A stretch of DNA of 64,000 bases from Bacteroides sp. Its GTDB lineage: Bacteria > Bacteroidota > Bacteroidia > Bacteroidales > Bacteroidaceae. The notes beneath the pieces are model-generated. The model ran no database searches. It saw only the letters and a list, made by a program, of their open reading frames with translations, and had not been told where the DNA came from. Below, piece after piece: positions 9,064-16,942 of this stretch. Position numbers and translations under genes: made by a program. Numbering within the stretch: the first letter of the stretch is position 1; each line of letters begins with the position of its first letter. The stretch lies in NCBI GenBank assembly GCA_015060765.1, contig SUXW01000002.1, forward strand, positions 124,001 through 188,000, in the 5' to 3' direction.

Positions 9064-9097
9064 CAAAGATAGTATTATTTTTTCACGATTTCCTCAA
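9064..9097 (-). promoter_or_regulatory. Possible internal promoter before the regulator gene
   Basis: On the minus strand a TTTG and a perfect -7 box TATCTTTG (9071-9064) lie at the end of tolC and in the gap to the regulator gene; the spacer is 22 bases. Transcription would start within a base or two of the ATG at 9056, giving an almost leaderless message. It would supply a basal level of regulator and kinase independent of sigma-54. Confidence 0.4.
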
Positions 9098-10562
9098 AAT
9101 CCGCATCAATGTTGGTGTTCTTCTCAAAGTCCCAAAGGGTGAGGCTACGGAGTTGGTAATAATAATACCAGTAATAGAACAACTCGCTGATGTGCTTCTG
9201 GCGGGCCTCGTCCTTGCTCACTTGTGCATCGTTCAAGTCGAGGGTACTGATTTTTCCTATCATGAAAGTCTCTACATTGGTGTGATAACGCTTTTGGGCA
9301 ATGGCATCGGCCTCGTTGGCTATGTCGAGCTGCGCCCGTTGGTTATTGAATTGCTCCACCAGGATGAAGAGGTTCTGGTTAAAGTTCATCGTTTCCTGGC
9401 GGAGGCGGCTCTCGGTCACTTCCCGATTGCTTTGCGCCACCTTCACCTGTCCGCGACGCTTGCCCCAATCCAGGATGGGAATCTTGAATCCCACTTCCAC
9501 CACCTGATTGTCCTTCAGCGGATGATAGGCACCCTCGAACGTGCGGTCGGTTCCCGTGAATCCCACTTGGGCAAAGAGCGTAATCTGTCGCATGTTCCCC
9601 TTTGCCTTGGCCACCTGATAGTCGGCTTCCAATTGCCGGCGACGGATGTTGTGCGCAAAGGAATTGTTGGCAAGCGCCTTATCGAGCACATCCTGATAGT
9701 TGAGCAGCATCTTAGGAAGCATATCGGGCAATACCGGTTCCAGTTCTTCGTTCTCGCCCAAGGCCAGGAACGAACGCAGTTGGAACATGTTGCTCTTCAG
9801 TGCGCTTTCGTTGTCGGTAAGCGACGATTGGGCATTCAGCATGTTCAGCTTCAGTTGCAGCACATCGTTCTCGCTTATCTGCCCCATCTTCCGTTTGGCT
9901 TTGGCCACCTCGTACAGCTTCCTGGCATTCTCCAGGTTCTGTTTGGCTATCCCCACATTCTCCTTGGCCAGCAAGAGGTTGAAGAAGTAGTTGATGGTGG
10001 TCATGGTCACCTCCTCGGTGGCACTGAGGAAAGCCGCCTTAGCCTCGGCATAACGCACCGGCTCGATACGTCGGTTCCACTTGATGTTGTTCACTCCGAA
10101 GATGGGTTGGTTCAAGGTCAGTGCGATGGGTACCGACATGAACCGTTCGTCCTTGTCTCCATTCAACTGCCTCATAAAGTCGAGCGAGGTATTGAGAGAG
10201 AGTGTACCGCCCGTGAGCCAGATGTTCTGGTCGATGGAGAGCTGGCCGTTCATCTGCATGTAGTTGTTGCGCACAAAGGTATAGGCGCCGTTCTCCTGCT
10301 GATAGGAGTTGTATGCCTTGTTATAGCTGGGCGCGATGGCCGAGAGGTTCACCTCGGGCAACAAGTCGGCCTTATAGGTGCGATACTCCCAATAGGCTGT
10401 TTTCAATTCGTTCAACGCCACGGCGGCATCCACGCTCTGGGTACGGGCAAGGAGGATAGCCTCGTCCAGCGTAATCTGACGCACCTGTGCTGTATTTCCG
10501 GCGGCTGCGCTCAATGCGAATCCCAATGCTACCGCCCAAGTCATTATTCTTTTTCTGTCCAT
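9075..10562 (-). CDS. TolC-family outer-membrane efflux protein
   Basis: A 495-residue outer-membrane channel protein. It has a signal peptide (MDRKRIMTWAVALGFALSAAA), then the duplicated helical and beta-strand pattern of the OEP family, with long amphipathic coiled-coil helices. The start was placed at the ATG before the signal; upstream in-frame ATGs fall at or before the sigma-54 promoter. It is the first gene of a tolC-regulator-kinase operon. The next operon supplies a periplasmic adaptor and ABC permeases but no outer-membrane channel, so this TolC is very likely its exit duct. Confidence 0.92.
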   Translation of the reverse strand: MDRKRIMTWAVALGFALSAAAGNTAQVRQITLDEAILLARTQSVDAAVALNELKTAYWEYRTYKADLLPEVNLSAIAPSYNKAYNSYQQENGAYTFVRNNYMQMNGQLSIDQNIWLTGGTLSLNTSLDFMRQLNGDKDERFMSVPIALTLNQPIFGVNNIKWNRRIEPVRYAEAKAAFLSATEEVTMTTINYFFNLLLAKENVGIAKQNLENARKLYEVAKAKRKMGQISENDVLQLKLNMLNAQSSLTDNESALKSNMFQLRSFLALGENEELEPVLPDMLPKMLLNYQDVLDKALANNSFAHNIRRRQLEADYQVAKAKGNMRQITLFAQVGFTGTDRTFEGAYHPLKDNQVVEVGFKIPILDWGKRRGQVKVAQSNREVTESRLRQETMNFNQNLFILVEQFNNQRAQLDIANEADAIAQKRYHTNVETFMIGKISTLDLNDAQVSKDEARQKHISELFYYWYYYYQLRSLTLWDFEKNTNIDADFEEIVKK

Positions 10563-10585
10563 AATTGTTCTTTTTATTTTTATAC

Positions 10586-10603
10586 GTGCAAAAGTCATGC
10601 CAA
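10586..10603 (-). promoter_or_regulatory. Sigma-54 (-24/-12) promoter of tolC operon
   Basis: On the minus strand TTGGCAT-GACTT-TTGCAC has the invariant GG and GC separated by 10 bases and fits the TGGCAY-N5-TTGCW consensus. The predicted start of transcription is near 10576, about 14 bases before the tolC ATG. A matching promoter precedes the exporter operon at 18231-18250. Confidence 0.88.
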
Positions 10604-10645
10604 GGATCATCAACTCTGAATATCAAATAGTTACAAAATCAATAA

Positions 10646-10674
10646 GTGTCCAATAATGGACATCACTGTTCGGT
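10646..10674. promoter_or_regulatory. Probable activator binding site upstream of tolC
   Basis: The palindrome TGTCC-N6-GGACA (10647-10662) is followed by CTGTTCGGT (10666-10674). Its centre lies 66 bases above the -12 element, as expected of an NtrC-type enhancer. The same two elements stand 67 bases above the -12 element of the exporter promoter. Confidence 0.75.
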
Positions 10675-10711
10675 TATGGAGTATTAATTAAGATAATGCT
10701 TCATTTCAGCA

Positions 10712-10896
10712 CTTACAATCTTACAATCTTACAATTACAAAAGGGTAAGGTCGTTTTGCTTGGGGAACAAAGAATTTGTAAAGAAATTTTATATATTATT
10801 ATATATATTAATATATATAATAATATATGATTTTTGTGTAAGTTTTTCTGAATCCTCTTTCAGTTAATTGTAATTGTAAGATTGTAAGACTGTAAG
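10712..10896. repeat. Nested inverted repeats around an AT palindrome
   Basis: The arms 10712-10740 and 10868-10896 are 29-bp inverted copies with one mismatch. Each arm is itself built from short CTTACAATC-like direct repeats. Between them a 38-bp stretch of pure A and T (10791-10828) is a perfect palindrome, nearly centred within the outer repeat. The structure could form a cruciform or a long RNA hairpin; no protein is encoded. Confidence 0.85.
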
Positions 10897-10932
10897 AAGG
10901 AATATGTCTCCAACCTTCCCAAAATCCGATTA

Positions 10933-10971
10933 GTAAAGTGCCACTTTCTTATTACTAAAGTGGCACTTTAC
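10933..10971. terminator. 15-bp hairpin after the exporter operon
   Basis: A perfect 15-bp stem GTAAAGTGCCACTTT with a 9-base loop lies 39 bases beyond the stop codon of the last permease gene. It may end that operon, but there is no clear T-run directly after it on the minus strand, so termination is uncertain. Each arm is also almost self-complementary (AAAGTG-C-CACTTT). Confidence 0.5.
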
Positions 10972-11010
10972 GATGCAGAAAATGGCATGTTAAATATAGT
11001 TTGTTTCCAA

Positions 11011-12258
11011 TCATTCATCATGCAAGGCCTCGGCCGGATGTACCTTCATGGCCTTACGGGCCGGAATGCTTACACCAATGGTTATCATCAAACCAATGAG
11101 CAGGAAGCTGATGAGGGCACAAAGCAGCAAGCGGTCGACTTCGAGGGTAGTACCGTTCCGTAGGGCATTCAACTCGGCATAAGCCAGATTGAAGTCGATG
11201 AGCAATGCAAGAGGTGTCACCAAAAGCAAGATTCCCCACCCTTCACTGAGCAGACGGTTGAACATCATGCGATTAGTAGCACCATGTGCCTTGTGCAAGG
11301 CTATTTCACTCTTGCGTTGTTGGGTACGGAACCAGAAGGTACCAAGCAAGCCAAGGAATACATTGAGCATCAAGAATGTCATGCCCGTTACCTTATTACG
11401 GATGTCGTTGGTTTGTTGTTGCTGATAAGCACGTCGCTTGTCCTTAAACGAATAGATGTTGCTGATAAAGATGTTCCCTATGCGGTATTGGCTTTCGCTA
11501 TCAGCCTTGATGTGGGCAATGAAATCCTTGTCGTGTTCGGGGCGGACACGCACGCAAAGCTCTTGCGTGCGGCTGACATGTTCCATCGGGAACTTATCCA
11601 CAATTGAAAAGCTATAATCGGCCTGTTCATAATCCGAGTAACGGACAGAGTTCAATACCGCGTCCAAGATGTGTGTACGGGTAGTGTCGCCATACAGATA
11701 AAATGACTTGCCTATCAGTTCGCTTGGCTTGCCATCCAAGTACTTGCAAAGGCTTTCGGAAAGCAGGAACTTGCCATCTTCCACCATCTGCGCCAATTGT
11801 TCGGGTGTTTCACCATTCACACCCGTGTAGCGGAACACACGAAGGAAATCGGGTGTCACGATACGTTGGATAATGTTGCCTCCCAATTGATTACCACCTA
11901 CCGGCTGGATGGTAGTAACCGAATTACTGATATTATAAGGGTAGGCATTATTGGAAAGGCTCACCGCCTCTATGTCGGGGCGATGCTGAAGACGGTCAAT
12001 CAGTTCGAGTACATCGCGTTGAAGTTCTTCAACCGATTGGTAAGTCACAAAGTCGGGACTCTTATCGTTGAGCAATCCCATCTCGATGTGATAAGTATGA
12101 CTAATGTCGAAACCTCGCGGTTCTATGTAGGTGGCGGTGGTGCAATAGAGGCTATCCACAATGTACCACATCACTACGCTGACCAGCAACAGCTCAATGC
12201 TCAGCCACAAGTTGCTTCGCCATTCGTTCTTTATTTGCGTAAATAGTTTTTTGTTCAT
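11011..12258 (-). CDS. ABC permease, FtsX/MacB-like (second pair, partner B)
   Basis: A 415-residue inner-membrane permease and the last gene of the exporter operon. It has one N-terminal transmembrane helix (about 18-36), a periplasmic domain of about 230 residues, and three C-terminal helices with the FtsX pattern, including the FRTQQRKSEIALHKAHGA coupling segment and the ending IPARKAMKVHPAEALHDE. The layout and start resemble the permease at 14292-15605. It follows its neighbour by seven bases and probably pairs with it as a heterodimer. Confidence 0.9.
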   Translation of the reverse strand: MNKKLFTQIKNEWRSNLWLSIELLLVSVVMWYIVDSLYCTTATYIEPRGFDISHTYHIEMGLLNDKSPDFVTYQSVEELQRDVLELIDRLQHRPDIEAVSLSNNAYPYNISNSVTTIQPVGGNQLGGNIIQRIVTPDFLRVFRYTGVNGETPEQLAQMVEDGKFLLSESLCKYLDGKPSELIGKSFYLYGDTTRTHILDAVLNSVRYSDYEQADYSFSIVDKFPMEHVSRTQELCVRVRPEHDKDFIAHIKADSESQYRIGNIFISNIYSFKDKRRAYQQQQTNDIRNKVTGMTFLMLNVFLGLLGTFWFRTQQRKSEIALHKAHGATNRMMFNRLLSEGWGILLLVTPLALLIDFNLAYAELNALRNGTTLEVDRLLLCALISFLLIGLMITIGVSIPARKAMKVHPAEALHDE

Positions 12259-12265
12259 AATGCAA

Positions 12266-13567
12266 TCAATTCAATCTTCCACTCAAAGCATTCACAATGC
12301 CGATGCGCGATGCACGCCATGCAGGGATGCCCGAAGAGAGTAGGTTCAATACAAAACAGAAGAAAAGTGCCCAGAGGAATGTGTCGGTCTGTAACAGGAT
12401 GGAAGCATCCACTTCGGGCAGATTGAGCGTTTGGCTATAGGGTTGTGCAAAGAGGAAATGATTGCCGGTATAAGCAAACACCACACTTAACAGCAATCCC
12501 AATACACCGGCTATCAGCGTAATGATGAAGTTCTCGGCTATAATTTGCATCATCAATTCTGATCGGGTACTACCGAAAGCCCGACGCACTCCAATCTCAC
12601 TGACACGTTGCCGCAAACGACTTTGCGTCATGCTGCTAATATTGATAGCGGGTACAAGGAGCAGAATCAAATAGATGATGAACTGCTGCCTGCGATGAGC
12701 CGCTACATCCGGCTCCCAGTTGGCAGCCATGCCAAGGGTGTTCTTCTCTTGGTCCCAGGGGCGGTTGCGTGAAATGATTTTCCACCCGTTTTCGCTAATG
12801 ATGTTGTTGTATTCCTCCAATCGGCGATCGCATTCTTGGCGAATGGTAGGAAAGTCATCACGTTCTTTGGCAAGGAGGGTACAACTCATCATACCCATGT
12901 GTCCGTCGTTCCATCGATCGTTATCCAATCCACCTGCCGAGTAAGGAATCCATACTTGTCCGTAGGCCGAATCAGCAAGAGTAGATACATCTTTCACCAC
13001 GCCACACACCTTGTAGGGTGCATGGTTCAGTAAGAATTCCTTCCCTACCACTCCTTCGGTCGTACCGAAAAGGGTATGCGCCACCGTTTCACATACGACA
13101 GCAACGGGAATAGCGGCATCGAACGTTGCTTTATCGAAGGGTTTCCCATCCATAAAACGGAAGTCGAACACTTGCCAAAACACATCATCCGTCTGTCGAA
13201 GATCGAATGTAGTAGTGGGTTGCCCCGGGAGGTTGAAAGGTGTGGCAAATGTACAAATGCCATAAATGGTCACCGCCTCAGGGGTTCTTAATGATTGATA
13301 GAGTTCTTTAGCCGTCAGGGCACTCATCGGGCCGTTACTGCTACCATCGCCCCATCCGCTGTTTGTAATACTTGCAAAACGTACATGCAGGAAACGGTCC
13401 CGATTACTTTCCGGAGCAAACGGGGCAGTTTTCACTTGTTGCATCATTACTACCAGCATAATGAGGAAGATGGCAAGGGCCGTTCCCACCACATTGATGG
13501 CACTTATAAGCGGTGACTGCTTTAATTGAGCAAAAGCCTGTTGTATAGTTTTCTGAATCATGATCAT
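12266..13567 (-). CDS. ABC permease, FtsX/MacB-like (second pair, partner A)
   Basis: A 433-residue permease with an N-terminal helix, a large periplasmic domain of MacB type, and three C-terminal helices; the coupling segment reads RLRQRVSEIGVRRAFGSTRS. It is the same length as the permease at 15612-16913 and its start is similar (MIQKTIQQAFAQLKQS against MIKTSFKQAWAMMKQN), which points to duplication. It directly follows the ATPase gene. The ATG at 13567 or the one two codons later could be the start. Confidence 0.9.
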   Translation of the reverse strand: MIMIQKTIQQAFAQLKQSPLISAINVVGTALAIFLIMLVVMMQQVKTAPFAPESNRDRFLHVRFASITNSGWGDGSSNGPMSALTAKELYQSLRTPEAVTIYGICTFATPFNLPGQPTTTFDLRQTDDVFWQVFDFRFMDGKPFDKATFDAAIPVAVVCETVAHTLFGTTEGVVGKEFLLNHAPYKVCGVVKDVSTLADSAYGQVWIPYSAGGLDNDRWNDGHMGMMSCTLLAKERDDFPTIRQECDRRLEEYNNIISENGWKIISRNRPWDQEKNTLGMAANWEPDVAAHRRQQFIIYLILLLVPAINISSMTQSRLRQRVSEIGVRRAFGSTRSELMMQIIAENFIITLIAGVLGLLLSVVFAYTGNHFLFAQPYSQTLNLPEVDASILLQTDTFLWALFFCFVLNLLSSGIPAWRASRIGIVNALSGRLN

Positions 13568-13579
13568 ATTGTTATATTA

Positions 13580-14254
13580 TCACTGTACCTGTCTACCATC
13601 AAAGAAGCGGACGGTTCTTGATGTCTGCTTGGCCTGGTCTTCGTTGTGAGTTACCATCACGATGGTGCGTCCGTCTTCCTTGTTGAGCTTATGGAGGAGT
13701 TCCATCACTTCGGCTCCCATCTTCGAGTCGAGGTTACCGGTAGGTTCGTCGGCCAGGATGATATCGGGATTGCCCACAATGGCGCGAGCGATGGCTACAC
13801 GCTGGCATTGTCCGCCCGAAAGTTGGGTAGGCATGTGGCGCATACGGTGGCTGAGGCCTACTCTTTCCAGCACGTTCTTGGCCAAGGCGGTACGTTCCGA
13901 GGCCGACATCTTGCGATAGAGCAACGGAAGTTCTACATTATCGAGTACATTAAGTGAGTTGATGAGGTGGAAACTTTGGAAAACAAAGCCGAGTGTCTTG
14001 TTACGGAAAGCAGCCAGTTCCTTGTCGCCCATCCCCTCGGTAGTGGTTCCGTTGATGGTGATGGTACCCGAAGTAGGTGTATCGAGCAGCCCCATAATGT
14101 TGAGTAGCGTGGATTTTCCACATCCCGAAGGCCCCATAATGCTGAGGAATTCGCCTTTTTGTACTTCCAAGTTCACGTTTTCGAGGGCTTGGGTTTCAAT
14201 TTCGTCTGTACGGTAAATCTTGTTGATACCTTTTAATTCAATCATTGTAGTCAT
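13580..14254 (-). CDS. ABC transporter ATPase, MacB/LolD type
   Basis: A 224-residue ATPase, the only one in the operon. Walker A is GPSGCGKST (about 41-49), the signature is LSGGQ (145-149), and Walker B with the next motif is [11 protein letters not shown] (166-176). This matches the MacB/LolD/FtsE subgroup, which powers periplasm-facing mechanotransmission. The start was set at MTTMIELKG; a longer frame adds 19 low-confidence residues. It sits between the two permease pairs and presumably serves both. Confidence 0.93.
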   Translation of the reverse strand: MTTMIELKGINKIYRTDEIETQALENVNLEVQKGEFLSIMGPSGCGKSTLLNIMGLLDTPTSGTITINGTTTEGMGDKELAAFRNKTLGFVFQSFHLINSLNVLDNVELPLLYRKMSASERTALAKNVLERVGLSHRMRHMPTQLSGGQCQRVAIARAIVGNPDIILADEPTGNLDSKMGAEVMELLHKLNKEDGRTIVMVTHNEDQAKQTSRTVRFFDGRQVQ

Positions 14255-14291
14255 ACTATTCTTTATTTTTATTGTTATTATTCTTTTTTGT

Positions 14292-15605
14292 TTATTCATC
14301 GCGCAAAGCATCGGCCGGAAGGATTTTCGTGGCTCTTATTACAGGGATAAGGGTACCCACCCATGCAATGACAAGCAAGGCCAGATAAGTAATGACGCTC
14401 ACCATAAGGAAATGAGGGTTCTCTTCCATAAACCAGTTGACAGACATAAACTCCATATCGCCCGTACATTGAAACTTGGCCATATTGTCCTGCATGGCAT
14501 AATGAACCAAGATGATAAGCGATACCACAAAAGCAGCCGTTATCAGAAGGGTGGCTTCGGTCAAGAAACGAGAGGTGATGCCCTTTTTGGTGGATCCCAA
14601 ACTACGCATCAGCCCTATTTCCTGCCGACGGGCATTGCATCGAATCCAGAAAGTGCCCACCATGCCCAAGAAGATGCACAATAGGGCAAAAGATGCCAAA
14701 GCAAGCTTCAGACGGATAACATTGTATGTACCACTCTGCTTGGCCCAAGTGGTGCGTTGTTTCTCGAAAGACAACAAACGGTCAAAGAAGAAGTTGGCCA
14801 TGGCCATATTAGGTGCCACTTCTTTTTCGAAGCGTTCTACAAAGGCGTCTTCGTCCACCCCTTCCTTCAAGTTGAAGGCAATCATGTATGTCCAGTGCAT
14901 ATAGGGGCTTATACCCACCTTATTGTTTACACGTATTATCAATGGATAGATAGGTTCAAAATCGCGATGCTTGTAGTCCTTGAATACAGCAGCTATTTCA
15001 TGCGCTCTATCTCTATAATCATACACCTTCTTCCCTACTGCATCCGTAGTACCGAACATGTGGCGGGCAAAATTTTCGGATACATAGATCAAATTCCGTC
15101 CACCGGCATCTTGAGGCACTTCTATATCACCTCCCGTCAAGGCATTTTTCATGCCATACGTCTTGAAAAGGTTTCCACCACCCGCATTATTGAAGGTATA
15201 TTCTTGTGTATCTACGTATTTTCTTTCTTCTGATTTGAGGGTATCGGCATAATAGGTAGTACCGTTCCAGATTCCTCCATTGGGGAACGAACTGTTTTGT
15301 ACCAATAAGGCACTTTCCACCTCAGGGCAATCGCGCACCAGGCGAAGCATGTTGTCTATAGCCGTTCTTTGTTGTTCTTTGGTTACGGTCGTATCGCGCA
15401 TGCCATGTTTCTCTCCATAGGCTCCAAAGCGAAGTACATATCGGCCATCTTCTTCGTATCCCTCGGGGGTAAAGTGGTTGACGGTGAGTACATATACGGG
15501 GTCAATAACCGTCCACAGGAAAAATCCTGCAATGATGAGTTCCAATAGAATCCAGCCATTCTGTCGGCGCTGGTTCCATACTTGTTTGATGATATTCTTT
15601 AGCAT
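14292..15605 (-). CDS. ABC permease, FtsX/MacB-like (first pair, partner B)
   Basis: A 437-residue permease with one N-terminal helix (about 18-36), a periplasmic domain and three C-terminal helices. The coupling segment is CNARRQEIGLMRSLGSTKKG and the C terminus is RATKILPADALRDE. The N terminus (MLKNIIKQVWNQRRQNGWIL) resembles that of the permease at 11011-12258. Six bases separate it from its partner upstream. Confidence 0.9.
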   Translation of the reverse strand: MLKNIIKQVWNQRRQNGWILLELIIAGFFLWTVIDPVYVLTVNHFTPEGYEEDGRYVLRFGAYGEKHGMRDTTVTKEQQRTAIDNMLRLVRDCPEVESALLVQNSSFPNGGIWNGTTYYADTLKSEERKYVDTQEYTFNNAGGGNLFKTYGMKNALTGGDIEVPQDAGGRNLIYVSENFARHMFGTTDAVGKKVYDYRDRAHEIAAVFKDYKHRDFEPIYPLIIRVNNKVGISPYMHWTYMIAFNLKEGVDEDAFVERFEKEVAPNMAMANFFFDRLLSFEKQRTTWAKQSGTYNVIRLKLALASFALLCIFLGMVGTFWIRCNARRQEIGLMRSLGSTKKGITSRFLTEATLLITAAFVVSLIILVHYAMQDNMAKFQCTGDMEFMSVNWFMEENPHFLMVSVITYLALLVIAWVGTLIPVIRATKILPADALRDE

Positions 15606-15611
15606 AATAGT

Positions 15612-16913
15612 TTACCTCTTTGAATGAATGGAATAAATAATGGGGTGACGAAGCGCTACAATAGTAGGTACCAAGGCCGAGATAAGATTCAGCAATACGC
15701 ATACACCAAGCACCGTAAGGAACAAAGGCAGGTTGATGAGCATTTCCAAATGAATGGCCATAGGATAATCGCGATCAAAATACATATCTTCATTGAATAT
15801 GCTCAAGACCAACTCACCACCCATACAAACAAGGGTGTAAGCCAAGGCCAAGCCCAACAAGCCTCCCACCAGAGTAAGCAAAAGGTTTTCGGTAAGGACT
15901 TGATGAATAATACTACGATTGGTGGCTCCGTAGGCCTTGCGCACACCCAATTCGCTCATGCGTTCGTCCATCCGCGAGGATATCATGCCACACAAGTTCA
16001 AGGCAGGGATAAACAGGAAAGCCAACAACATGTAAAGAATACCTCGAACGGCCGAAGCAATATCGGGTTCGCCGGCACAAGAGGTACGGAAATAACTCTC
16101 CCACCACGTATCGGGCTGACCGAACATTTTATTGTCATACTTATCTTGCAAGCTGTGTTGCTTGACCACTTCCTGCACTTCGGCACGAAGGGCTTCCATA
16201 TCGTCATCCTTGGACAGGAGGTAAAGCTGGATGTTTCCGGTCAGGCCAGTATCATGAGCTTCCGGGCTCAACAATCCTCCCCAATACAGGGGCAGATAGA
16301 CTTCGCCCATGGTGACACCGGTAGCGGTAGAAGCATCCTTCACCACCCCGCACACCTGTACATCCTTTCCATCAAGGCTGATGTACCGGCCTGCCACATC
16401 GGTCTGAGCAAAGATACGTCTGGCCATACTTTCGGAAAGTACTGCTTTGGGAAGAGTTGACTCCACATCGGCATCGGTAAACGGGTGTCCGCTGACAAAA
16501 CGAAAGGCAAACACCTCCCAAAAATCCTGGTTTACCAATTGTACGATAGGCGAATATTGTTCGTTGGTTTCGGGAATAACTATCGTTACGCCCAAAAAAT
16601 CGCCTATATTGGAAGCTGCGGCCATCTTGTCCAAATGTGGCAGATTCTTCAATAAATCAAAGATACGGGCATTCACTCCACTATTGCAAGAATAATTGTT
16701 GTCATTTTCCTTGTTCACCGCACTCATGCTATTGACAACGAGCGTCCGGTTACGGTTATACTCCGGATAGATGGGGGCAAACTTTACATAATAAATAATG
16801 AACAGAATCAGTGTAAAGGCCACGGACAACCCCGTACCCGCCACATAAATGGTGGTAAAGAGGCGATTCTGTTTCATCATGGCCCAAGCTTGTTTGAAAG
16901 ATGTCTTTATCAT
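15612..16913 (-). CDS. ABC permease, FtsX/MacB-like (first pair, partner A)
   Basis: A 433-residue permease with the N-terminal helix, MacB-like periplasmic domain and three C-terminal helices of the family. The coupling segment is RMDERMSELGVRKAYGATNR. It follows the adaptor gene by 29 bases. It is most like the permease at 12266-13567, so the operon carries two A/B pairs. It probably exports, or extracts from the membrane, a substrate that passes through the adaptor and TolC. Confidence 0.9.
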   Translation of the reverse strand: MIKTSFKQAWAMMKQNRLFTTIYVAGTGLSVAFTLILFIIYYVKFAPIYPEYNRNRTLVVNSMSAVNKENDNNYSCNSGVNARIFDLLKNLPHLDKMAAASNIGDFLGVTIVIPETNEQYSPIVQLVNQDFWEVFAFRFVSGHPFTDADVESTLPKAVLSESMARRIFAQTDVAGRYISLDGKDVQVCGVVKDASTATGVTMGEVYLPLYWGGLLSPEAHDTGLTGNIQLYLLSKDDDMEALRAEVQEVVKQHSLQDKYDNKMFGQPDTWWESYFRTSCAGEPDIASAVRGILYMLLAFLFIPALNLCGMISSRMDERMSELGVRKAYGATNRSIIHQVLTENLLLTLVGGLLGLALAYTLVCMGGELVLSIFNEDMYFDRDYPMAIHLEMLINLPLFLTVLGVCVLLNLISALVPTIVALRHPIIYSIHSKR

Positions 16914-16942
16914 AATTGAGAACGAATAATGTGGAAATTTCT

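Larger units (their letters stand above)
10563..11010. other. Long regulatory and repeat-rich intergenic region
   Basis: This 448-base gap has no credible gene. From left to right on the map it holds the tolC sigma-54 promoter, the activator palindrome, a 29-bp inverted repeat enclosing a 38-bp palindrome, and a 15-bp hairpin before the end of the exporter operon. Confidence 0.8.

Noticed and set aside
8418-10619. A 733-codon open frame on the plus strand
   Set aside because: It is fully antisense to the regulator and tolC genes, both of which have strong family motifs. The translation is rich in His, Leu and Gln without domains, as expected from the complement of a coding region.
10961-10977. 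A further sigma-54-like motif, TGGCACTTTACGATGCA
   Set aside because: The GG and GC are 11 rather than 10 bases apart and the -12 half is poor; it also points away from any nearby gene start.
15624-16460. A 278-codon plus-strand open frame
   Set aside because: It is antisense to a clear FtsX-type permease and has no recognisable domain, so it is a shadow of that gene.
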